DNA from: Turbatrix aceti
Taxonomy: Eukaryota > Nematoda > Chromadorea > Rhabditida > Panagrolaimidae
Assembly: GCA_963969345.1 (NCBI GenBank)
Contig: OZ017769.1
Location: 6,203,725-6,267,724, forward strand
Length of the DNA: 64,000 bases
Direction of reading: 5' to 3'
Shown in pieces: positions 55,943 to 64,000 of this stretch (positions within the stretch are counted from its first letter, which is position 1; every line of letters begins with the position of its first letter). Position numbers and translations under genes: made by a program. The notes under the pieces were generated by a model. It searched no databases and had not been told where the DNA came from. It saw nothing but the letters and a program-made list of their open reading frames with translations.

Positions 55943-56146
55943 GCACACACACACACACGCACACGCAGGCAGGCAGGCGTACAAGTTGTTCGAAAGCCTG
56001 CCTGCCTGCCTACACGCGGCGTGGATCCGACGCACGCCATACCCCCTCGAGCAACAACAACGACGACGAATACGTGCACGCGGGCTCCGGCTCGGGCGCG
56101 GGCGCGCATCTGTCCTCCTCTCTCCTCCGAGCAGGCAGGCAGGCAG
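55943..56146. repeat. ACAC microsatellite followed by inverted CAGG/CCTG arrays
   Basis: An ACAC tract is followed by GGCAGGCAGGCG, then after about 15 bases by GCCTGCCTGCCTGCC. A further GCAGGCAGGCAGGCAG lies about 120 bases downstream. The adjacent opposite-oriented arrays can form a perfect GC-rich stem. Confidence 0.7.
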
Positions 56147-57626
56147 ATAGATAGCGTGTTGCTCTTGCTGTTGCTCCTGCTGTTGCTGCTGCAAGTCAGC
56201 AGTTCGAACTCGAAGCAGCCTACGGGCCGTGCAAAAACGTGTGGTAGGACGCTGCTGCACACGAGCCTTGGTCCCTTCTCGTTTTTTTTCCCCTTCTTCT
56301 TCCTCGTTTGTGGCCAAAAAACCTCTCTTTTTTTCTCTTTTTTTTTCTACGTCGATTCCAGCAGTGCATTCATTTATTTATTTTGCTGTTTGTTTTGTGC
56401 ATCGACCAATGAATGTAATGTTTTTTTTTTGTTCGACTCTTCAGATCTTTTGGCTTTCACGCGTTCACGTGCTTGTTTGTGCCTACGTTGCGTTTCACGC
56501 TCCTCGATCTTTGCTCTTGGCATTCATCGGGAGCGTGAGGAAGCAAGCATCAGTTGTGCCCTTCCCTTCCCTGCAAAAATGCTCGACTGCAAAAATGCAG
56601 GGCTTCTTCGGAACTGCATGCCTGTTTTTTTTTTCTGCTTCCACTTTGCTTTTCGCATGTCATTGTTCGATCAGCGATGCTATTTTTGCCTTTTTTTTCT
56701 GCGCCGTCCCCCGAATAGGCTACGTTACGTATACGTGCAACCTCTTTGTTTGCGCCGCTCTTTTCAAAAAAAAATACAGCCGTAGTAGCGACAACCATCT
56801 GGGACCCGGAGAACGGAGAGCGTCTTCGCTTTCATTTCTGACCTTTGGCGGGTCGGTGCACCACGATCGACACGACCTGCAGGATGGAATGGATGCTCGT
56901 TGTTGTGCCGACCCGGAACGAGCGCCCGCATGCATGCACACTTTTTTTTGCTTCTGCTTCCCGAACGTATGTATGAGTGGGGATTGATCATTGGTGTGCT
57001 ACTATCAGTGTTCCTTTCTTAGTGGGGTTGTTTTTGCGTTGCTGGCTTGGCTGTGCCGTGTGACGAAGGCCGTTGGCACTCGTTGCGCGACGGGGCCAAA
57101 GCCAAAGCTGATGTCACGATGCTCATTTTGTCCTGAACTGCTTTTTTGAGTGCCAAAGGTGTCAATGCGCTGCTGAGATGCTTTTAGCTTGCGTTCGGCC
57201 TTGAGCCAGGCGCCGGCTGCGGTTGGTGCCGAAACGACGCGGCAGATTAGGTTTTTTGAAGGTTGCACCCAGTTTATGTATTGATGGCTTTTGCAGTTCT
57301 TTCGCATTTGTAATCTGGCTTGAAGCGTTCGTTGTTTGTTTGTGTGCAAAAAAAAAACAGCTTGGCACCCTCAGCGACGACGAGCGCAGCAACTAGGCTG
57401 TTGACGCCAGTGTAGGGTGCGAGAATGGGCATGCTTTCTTTCTTTTTTTATATTTTTGATTCGCGTTGAAATGAAATGAAATGAAACCCTTTTGATATTT
57501 TGGTGTTTTGCTCGCTCTTCTACGCGCTGTCCGGCCCGACTCTGCTTTCTTCGCCTGCCTGGGGCGGACGGGCGCGTCGGTCTGCCTAATGAGCGAGTTG
57601 TTCGAGGCACGTGAGCTTGCGGTGCC

Positions 57627-57673
57627 TTGCCGTGGCCGTGGCCGGGGTCGTGGCCGTGGCCGTGGCCGTGGTC
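57627..57673. repeat. GTGGCC hexanucleotide minisatellite
   Basis: About seven imperfect units of CGTGGC in tandem. They encode Arg-Gly repeats in one plus frame, but that frame has no gene context. Confidence 0.75.
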
Positions 57674-58144
57674 ATGTGCGCGAGCGAGCCAAGCTGCCTG
57701 TCTGAGGTGGGGTACTCGCTGCCGACGCGCGCGACGCGGTCTTTGTTGCCAAAGGACAGGCGCAGCCAGCGCTTTGTCCTTTGGTTAGCCAAGCCGGCTC
57801 TGCTTTCTTCCTTCGCGCGAAGGTGTCAGTCAGCCGCCTAGCCCCTCCTCGCGTTCGTTTTTCGTTCATTAGGGTGATTGCCAGTCCGGCGCCAGGCGTT
57901 TGTCATCGTTTTAGCCCGCTGTACAAGCCGGGCACGCACCCGAGTTTGGCGTGGAGAAGCGTGAAAACGTGAAAACAAACGTGCGTGGTGGTCGAGGCCG
58001 GCTATGCCCATATTTTACAATGTTGCACTTTTGCAGAGGTATCAGAAGTCCGTCGGCAAGCTAGCGCGAAACTTCTGGTAGACGAACGACTTTTTTGTCT
58101 ACGCTATCAGCGCCTGCATGTGATCCGTGGATGGTCGACTGCGA

Positions 58145-59971
58145 ATGCGCGAAAACTCCTCATCCAAGCGCTGGGAGCTGTACGTGATGAAGGTATTCGA
58201 CAATTATCCCGTGGCCCTACGGACTCTGGCCAACTACGCCAGAACTGACACCGATGGCTGCACAAAGGTAAAAAAACGCGTTTTTGGACTTTTGTTACCT
58301 TTCGAGCGTGTTTTTCAGTTCACTGACCAGTCACTGGTCAAAATCCTGCGGCATTTTACCAAAAAGCTGCAGAAAAAGCAGATCGCTGAACTCGAAAAGG
58401 CAATCTGTCAGGAAGACCCGACCACGGCATGCGTGGTTTACAGCGTGTAAGTCGTTTGTTTATGGGGATTTTAAAGAGCGGCGTGTACGCCTCCGATGGC
58501 ATTGAGCTGCCTGTATTTTTGGACAACTCAAAAGTCCCGCCTCGGCACTTTAATTAACAAAAATAGTCACAGGTTTTGTGGTTGTCGTTTTGCGCCGTTC
58601 TTTTGACTTTCGGAGAAATTAAAGCGCTGGGATTTTGTAAAATAAACCGAATAAGCCGAGCATTTGTTTGGTTGATCTCGGGGTCGGTGGGTGAAGGTGA
58701 AGGTAAATGACAAGCACCCAGGAGCGCCACAGGCTGTTTAGTAGTTTAGTACTCATGAATTGAGGTGTGTTGGTACGTCATAAAAGGAAAAATTACAGGC
58801 CAAGCGACGAGCGCACTGCTTATGGCGGTCAGATGAAAACATTCCCCCACTTTACGATTTGCAAGATCTGGAGATTCCCCAACGTCCTCACCCACCACCA
58901 GCTACGGCCGATCGCTCACTGTCGGCACGGCTTCAATAAGAACAGGAAGATGCTCGAGATCTGCATCAATCCCTACCACTACGAAATTATCCCTGACATT
59001 CGTAAGTTGAGGGGTTTTTTTGACCCTGAAGGTTAAAAAATATTTTTTGGCCGTTTCAGCTGCCCCCAGAGTCTGGGTGCCCCGATCCCGATTCAATGAC
59101 CTCGAAATCAACCCCCTGGACTTGGAACCCATTGACAATGATGCGGTGAGTGTTTCTTGAACCGATTTGACTGGAAATTACATCACTGGGTTTTTAGATG
59201 TGCCCCGATGGAGTGCCGAACAAGACTGTCAACTTTGAGGAACTCACAAAATACGAAGAAGACGAGAAAAGGAAGAAACGGGCCCTCGAAGCGGATGTTA
59301 TCATGTCCCCGACCCCGGACGAGGTCTATACAGAATCTCTTCGTGGATACGACCTCATCTCTGTGCCCTACGAACAGCCGACCTTCTGGATGACGCTGCT
59401 CTACTACGAACTCAACCAACGCGTTGGCGACCCTTTCTACAGCACGAAGCCTTCCTGCGTCATCGACGGCTTCACGTCGCCCACCGACGAAGACCGGTTC
59501 TGCGTCGGACAGCTGAACAACATCAACCGATCGACCGAAGTCGTCGACGCCCGAAACCACATTGGCCGGGGTGCCAGGATCTACTCCATCGGCGGAGAAA
59601 TCTTCTGCGAATCTCTCTCGGACAATTCGGTGTTCATCCAGTCCCCGAACAGTTCCAATCGCTACGGATGGCACCCGGCGACTGTCTGCAAGCTCCCGCC
59701 GCATTGCAACATCAAGATCTTCGACATGTCCGAATTCGCGCACCTGCTTGCGCAGGCTGTGCGGGAGGGCTACGAAGCGGCGTACGCGCTCACGCGGATG
59801 TGCACGATCCGGATGTCGTTCGTCAAGGGCTGGGGTGCTGACTACCGTCGAGCAACGGTGACCTGCACGCCCTGCTGGGTGGAGGTGCACCTCAACGGTC
59901 CCATGCAGTGGGTGGACTGCGCACTCGCCAAGATGGGCGCGCCTCCCCTGAGGTGCACGTCTTCTTCGTGA
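58145..59971 (+). CDS. receptor-regulated SMAD of the SMAD2/3 (TGF-beta/activin) subtype
   Basis: Five exons: 58145-58267, 58319-58446, 58799-59001, 59060-59145 and 59198-59971, phase-consistent (437 aa). An in-frame TGA at 58121 precedes the ATG. The MH1 domain (about 15-150) is diverged but has the zinc ligands and the family pattern [17 protein letters not shown] and NPYHYEIIP. The linker is short, with MSPTPDE as a possible MAPK/CDK site. The MH2 domain (about 240-437) is highly conserved: [47 protein letters not shown]. The L3 loop region [15 protein letters not shown] has the Arg and Thr of SMAD2/3 rather than the His and Asp of BMP SMADs. The C-terminus is RCTSSS, which keeps the two phospho-acceptor serines of the SSXS motif. 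It should transduce TGF-beta-type receptor signals to the nucleus. Confidence 0.93.
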
Positions 59972-60338
59972 CCTCCCTCAGAAAAAAACTATCATCTGAC
60001 CTCCACCCGTGACCCAACACCACCGCCTCCCGCCACGCTCTTCTTCTTCTTCTTCTTCCTGCAAAACGAGTATTGTGCATCTTGCTAACTTCGTGTAACG
60101 ACCCCGGACACTCCCCTACCGCTTAGAACCATCCCTAGAGCCGTCTGTCTCGTAGGCCTGCCGAGACACGCACGACGTCCATACCTCACTACCTGGGTGC
60201 ACGACAGGCAGGCACCCCAGGCCAGTCAGGATAGGATCCATCCTCGATCTTTGCCATGAGACCCCATCTCAACCATACTCTATTCTCTTCCCGGCTGTAC
60301 ATTGAATTGTCAGAATACACAGTCCACCAAATTCAACT

Positions 60339-60344
60339 AATAAA
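60339..60344 (+). terminator. polyadenylation signal of the SMAD gene
   Basis: AATAAA 368 bp after the SMAD stop. Confidence 0.5.
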
Positions 60345-60599
60345 TTGTCAATAACCGTGCTGGCTGGCTGCTGCTTACCATACCATGTTAAGACGTGCAT
60401 TCGAGTTTACAGATAGGAATCCTCGAAGTTGTTTACCATTTGTTCGAGAAAAAAAAATAAATCTGCACTTTGATCGGAGATAATAAAAAAAACGCGAACG
60501 TTACCCCAAAATTTTACGGGGGAAAGAAAAAATCGAAAAAGAGGGAAATTGGGGACCTCAACGGGCTGATTTTTGTCGTCGGTCCGGGTCAGGGCCAAA

Positions 60600-60785
60600 A
60601 ATGTGTTACCCGGCTTTGCAAAAAAATTTGTACAAATCATAAAAAAAACTTATCGAAAAAAAATGGTCATGAAAACCAAAATAATTTTAAAAAAAGGTAA
60701 AAAGATGCAAAGTAAGCAAATCGTGCTTTTTACGCGCTATTTTCAAATGTTTATAAAATTTAGCACAAAATATATAATTTGTTGA
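60600..60785. repeat. AT-rich dispersed repeat, second copy (family 3)
   Basis: Reverse complement of the mtm-1 intron repeat at 33760-33990. The shared marker strings are TTTGTGCTAAATTTTATAAA and GATTTGCTTACTTTG, and TTGCAAAAAAATTTGTA at its plus-strand left end. Confidence 0.65.
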
Positions 60786-60945
60786 CACAATTTTTTCCCC
60801 TACAGGACGAAGAATCCCAATCCGAGAAAAAAACCCTCCGCGCGCAGTTTGGCAAAATGCGTCAAATACCTCCACGTTTTCTCGCAAAATTGAGGGATCG
60901 CGCTTTTTCGGTGCCCAAATTCAGAAGATCAGAAACTCTGTGGCT

Positions 60946-63157
60946 ATGAATAATTGCTGGAATGAACCCTTCATCTTTATCTGCGACCAGCTCCTCTCCG
61001 AGCGACGATCCTATGACGCGACGACATTTGCCAGAATCGTGCTGCAGGACATCTTTGGCGACTACAACGTGGTTGCCATTGGCAAGAGCAGCGTCGACAT
61101 GGCCAGATGGGATCTTTTGCTCGGCCCCAGCAGCGAGACCTTTGCTGTGAGTTTTATTTTCTTATTTTATGCCTTTAGGATATATGTGCAATTTGGGGTT
61201 TTCAGACTGTCGTCAGGAATGGCGATTTGTTCGATTACACGCTGTCGCAGCTGATATCTGCTTTGCAGTGGACGCGGGTGCCCGCGAACGTCGTCGAGCA
61301 GAGCATCGGTATACACTTCCTCCAGAGTCTTCTGTGTGCGTGTATGCCCCTGGACGACGGCCAGATGCAGCTGCTCTTCCGGAAGACATCGTCGGTGCCG
61401 AAGAACCGGCCCCGGGGCCCTGTGCGCTCGGCCTACGGTCTACTCAAGTCAGAAGTCGTCGCGTCCTGCTACGCGCCAGAAATGATCGTTGGGGGCGGAT
61501 TCACGTCTCTGCATCCTCGGACGACTGCTTTTCTCGAGAAATTCATTGTCAGGGTTTGTGAGTACCATGACACGCTCTTCGACGCTCACGTTATTGCCCT
61601 GCACTGCGCGTTCACGCACTACATCAAGTTTCTCACCACCGTGACGGGCAGCAACGACCTCGAGGCGTACAAGACTCGCCTCATCGGCACAAACACGTGT
61701 TTCGACGACGCCAGGGGCTTTTTCAATCGCTGGTTTCGATGCCAAGCTCTCAATGGCACTTTTTACAGGCTTGTTGGTCAGTTTATTTTATTACCTCTTA
61801 AAAAGTTCCCCGAAGACGAATTTAACTCATGTCCATGCATTTTCAGACTTCTGGAGCACACTGGCCTTCCCCCCGGATTCTTCCAACGGAAATGTCGTTT
61901 ATTCAAGGCTTTCGAACAGCGTTTTGGACGTTTTCCTGGTGATCGCGCGGCGCTGCCTATCTGCGGACCTGTCGGTGCCTGAGCACGCGTCTGTTGTTCA
62001 GTCGGTTGTCGACGCGGTCGTCGGCGAACCCTGGAAGGTCCAAATCCTCGACTCTGCCGGTCTTCAACCGCTGACGTTCTTGGAGGAACTCAGCATGCAG
62101 GTGGAATCCGAAAGAATCGTTCTGGACAGAAAATCGAAGAACGCCAATAGGGTGAGTTCCGTGAACAGACGTTTTTTTTGTTCGCGAGCGAATACGAATA
62201 TTTTAAAAATTTTGTTTGAAAAATTGAACGAACGCACACATTTTTGATTGCGTTCGCGAACAAACACAAATGAACATCGATCAGATTTTTTTATGAATGG
62301 TGTGAAATTTTGTTCCCCCGAGTAAAAAAAGTGGAAATCTTTTACATTTTTTAAAATTTGATTTATGTTTTTGCATTTTTTTTGTTATGTATCATTCATT
62401 TTTACACCGTGACCCTATTTTTTTTTGCTCGAAAAACTTAACTTTGTTCGCGAACAGATAAATTCCGAAAAAAATCTGTTCGCAAACAAACATGAAGTGT
62501 AAATTTACTTATTTTCATATTCATATTTAGTCCTGGATCTCGAATCTCATGAACGAAGAGGACACTAACCAGACGAGTCTGGATGCCCTGCAGCTTCTGG
62601 CAACCAAACTGAACCGCCTGCTACCCCTGTCGCCTTCCATCGCCCAGCGCAGTGCGGAAGAATCATCGCTCAACATATCCCAGTTTTGTCCCCGGGCTGC
62701 CAGCACGCCTGTTCTCCGGCGAAGCCACCCGCCCGATCACGTCGTCGACGAGAACAACGTCTGCCGACTCACCGATTTGGGCCGGATGCAGATCCTGACC
62801 CGGAAGGCGTGCTTCGACTATTCTGCCTTCGCTGCTCCGAACGCGAGCATCCGGCTGTTTGAAAACCCGACACTCGTCCAGTTTTTCGAAAATCTTTCCT
62901 CAAAGTACGCCAATTCGTCGTTCGCGAGATACCTCATCCGGGAGCGAGCCAGCAGCCCACTCGTAGCGCTACTGGCCTATTTCTTCATACAGGAGTCAAA
63001 TCCGCCTCTCCGCGCGCCTGCCACGTTATCGGGCGGAAGAGTGAAAGGACCGGAGCAGCGATTTACTCTCCGAATTTTCGCTTCTTACGTAACGCTGGCT
63101 TTTCTCATCTTTGCGATCTATTGTTACTTACGCTTTCTTTTGTCACTTATTTTTTAA
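60946..63157 (+). CDS. SMPD4-like (neutral sphingomyelinase 3 family) protein, N-terminus unresolved
   Basis: Exons 60946-61146, 61206-61776, 61847-62151 and 62531-63157, phase-consistent (567 aa from this ATG). SMPD4 is an ER/nuclear-envelope membrane protein. The C-terminal region matches it: VCRLTDLGRMQILTRK (human LILTPLGRYQIINGLR), the following RLFENPTLVQFFENLSSKY, then RFTLRIFASYVTLAFLIFAIY, a membrane anchor corresponding to human [20 protein letters not shown]. Upstream, NCWNEPFIFICDQLLSE resembles the human EIWRSETLLQVFVEMWL segment. Human SMPD4 has about 280 further N-terminal residues. Here the frame stays open back to an acceptor at 60805 (phase 1), so the true start may be in an upstream exon I could not find. 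The last intron holds a family-4 repeat. Confidence 0.65.
62158..62495. repeat. GTTCGCGAAC repeat, copy C (family 4)
   Basis: Occupies most of the last intron of the SMPD4-like gene. It starts with GTTCGCGAGCGAATACGAATA and contains TTGCGTTCGCGAACAAACAC and ACTTTGTTCGCGAACAG. It ends near CTGTTCGCAAACAAACATG. Confidence 0.75.
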
Positions 63158-63291
63158 TTGAATAAATTGAGTATCCGTAAATGCGACTGTTTACGATTAA
63201 AATGGGCCTGACAGGCTAGGCTTGCCTGTTTCGTACAAAACGCGATATTTTCTCTTTGAGATAAAAAACAATAAATATGTACAATTCTTTA
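63158..63291. terminator. convergent 3' ends with polyadenylation signal
   Basis: AATAAA at 63161-63166 lies directly after the SMPD4-like stop (63157). The beta-mannosidase stop on the other strand is only 134 bp away. Confidence 0.5.
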
Positions 63292-64000
63292 TCAGACAAA
63301 ACACGACCCAAGGTGGCACACAGTCACGTCCCCGATGGCGAGATCCACGCGAGGAGCGTTGAAGAAGGCAAGAGTTAGGTTGGTTACGGGCTGCGTGGCG
63401 GTGAATGCGTTGTCGCTGAAGACGAAGAGCAAGTCGGGGTGGCGCAGCTTGAATTCGAGGGTCAGGTCGAGCCAGACGAAGGGCGCTATCCGGGTGGCCA
63501 CCACTGTCACGTTGAACACCGTGCTCGACACTGCTTTTAGCTTGCGATGCTCACTGTGCCAAAGTCTGAGCGACCGTAAAAGTTATCGGCGTAGAGGATT
63601 GCGACCGGCGCCACTTCAGACCCATTGGCGGTCAGAGTGCCACGTATCAGGACGTCAGTAGGCATGTCAGGTCCGTCGTTGCGGACGGGCGCAACGTCGA
63701 CCTGCGTGGAAGCGCGACCGGGCACCAGCGGCACTTCGCGGCGTGTGGTCGCCAGTGGCGCAAAGCCGTTCTTCCACGCCAAAAGGTCGATGGTGACAAC
63801 GACATTGTGCAGTGGTTTGTCATTATCGGAGACAATAAAAACCTGCAGGAGACCATCGGGGTTCGTGTAAAGACTGAGGATGACCGGAGCGAAGAAGCGG
63901 CGTGCCGCGTAGTGCAGTGCCTTCCATTCCAGCTCCGCGTCGATGGAGGCCCAAGACGGAGCGGCCCAGACGTCGTTGAGCTGCCAGAAGAGAGCGCACA
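63292..64000 (-). CDS. beta-mannosidase, 3' part (cut by window edge)
   Basis: Minus-strand exons: from beyond 64000 to 63575, and 63530-63292. They are joined over a 44-nt intron in phase 1, giving about 220 C-terminal residues. Lysosomal beta-mannosidase (GH2) removes beta-mannose from N-glycan core fragments. The visible part starts CALFWQLNDVWAAPSWASID, the family hallmark (WQLNDIW.APSW), continues with WKALHYAARRFFAPVI, and has a C-terminal beta-sandwich with RIAPFVWLDL, FSDNAFTATQP and a GDVTVCHLGS end. The intron was placed to remove a stop (TAA) that follows GTVSIAS; its donor (GGTCGC) is weak. The 5' two-thirds with the catalytic acids lie outside the window. Confidence 0.88.

Larger units (their letters stand above)
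54346..58144. other. 3.8-kb region upstream of the SMAD gene
   Basis: No supportable gene. Contains a CA/GCAGG repeat cluster at 55943-56012 and 56130-56146, a GTGGCC minisatellite at about 57627-57673, and many T runs. The presumed promoter of the SMAD gene and of BORCS8 lies here. Confidence 0.5.
59972..60945. other. region between the SMAD and SMPD4-like genes
   Basis: Contains the SMAD 3'UTR with a CTT tract at 60040-60058 and an AATAAA at 60339-60344, followed by an AT-rich repeat of family 3 at about 60440-60780. An acceptor (TTTTTTCCCCTACAG, ending 60805) opens a reading frame that runs without stop into the SMPD4-like gene. Confidence 0.5.

Noticed and set aside
55886..56987. Long overlapping plus ORFs (up to 299 codons)
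   Set aside because: Thr/Arg-rich then Phe-rich sequence created by CA, CAGG and T runs. Two frames are open at once, which is typical of compositional bias.
57508..57705. Arg-Gly repeat ORF resembling an RGG protein
   Set aside because: It is the translation of the GTGGCC minisatellite only, with no exons around it.
45..63950. Search for CRISPR arrays, prokaryotic operons, phage or toxin systems
   Set aside because: The DNA is clearly eukaryotic: spliced genes, animal gene families and no regularly spaced repeats.

Overview
The window is a gene-sparse stretch of animal nuclear DNA, most probably from a nematode. The strongest evidence is an NHR-23-type ROR nuclear receptor whose DNA-binding domain and C-terminal extension carry the nematode wording (for example [14 protein letters not shown]). 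A worm-type soluble tyrosine phosphatase, introns of 44-350 nt ending in T-rich TTTTCAG acceptors, and splice acceptors placed 5-30 nt upstream of start codons (as expected for spliced-leader addition) agree with this. Exons are GC-rich and introns are AT-rich. I cannot name the species.

Layout. 0-6 kb: an alpha-endosulfine/ARPP-19 homologue (+), a basigin-like immunoglobulin membrane protein (-) and a cytosolic tyrosine phosphatase (-). 8.8-17 kb: GOPC/PIST, a Golgi PDZ coiled-coil protein (+), and the ROR/HR3 receptor nhr-23 (+), with a 14-nt microexon and a possible alternative 5' exon. 18-19 kb: an orphan single-pass membrane protein (-). 19-28.4 kb: a gene desert in front of an apparently intronless SoxC gene (sem-2-like, +). 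31.3-34.5 kb: myotubularin mtm-1 (-), whose large last intron holds a hAT-like MITE with an exact 8-bp target-site duplication. 35-40 kb: two orphan genes (+) and one doubtful one (-). 40.6-44.8 kb: an SLC7 amino-acid transporter (+) convergent with a four-pass membrane protein (-). 45.3-53.6 kb: four same-strand genes, each with an acceptor just before the ATG: a PB1-domain MAP2K5-like kinase, Elongator subunit ELP1, OST subunit KRTCAP2 and TM2D3. They form a candidate operon. 53.7-54.3 kb: BORCS8 (-), only 27 bp from TM2D3. 58.1-60 kb: an R-SMAD of the SMAD2/3 type (+). 60.9-63.2 kb: an SMPD4-like gene (+) with no visible N-terminal third. 63.3-64 kb: the 3' end of a beta-mannosidase gene (-), cut by the window edge.

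The genes serve mostly unrelated cell functions: signalling (SMAD, MAP2K5, PTP), developmental transcription (nhr-23, sem-2), membrane traffic and lysosome biology (GOPC, MTM1, BORCS8, beta-mannosidase), and translation or glycosylation (ELP1, KRTCAP2). I see no defence, secondary-metabolite or other clustered novel system. The most notable items are the hAT MITE, three further dispersed repeat families sitting in introns or intercistronic DNA, the candidate operon, a one-base frameshift in ELP1, the SMAD2/3-type R-SMAD, and several orphan genes. Exon joins were worked out by eye and checked for reading phase; homopolymer runs could shift a boundary by one base.
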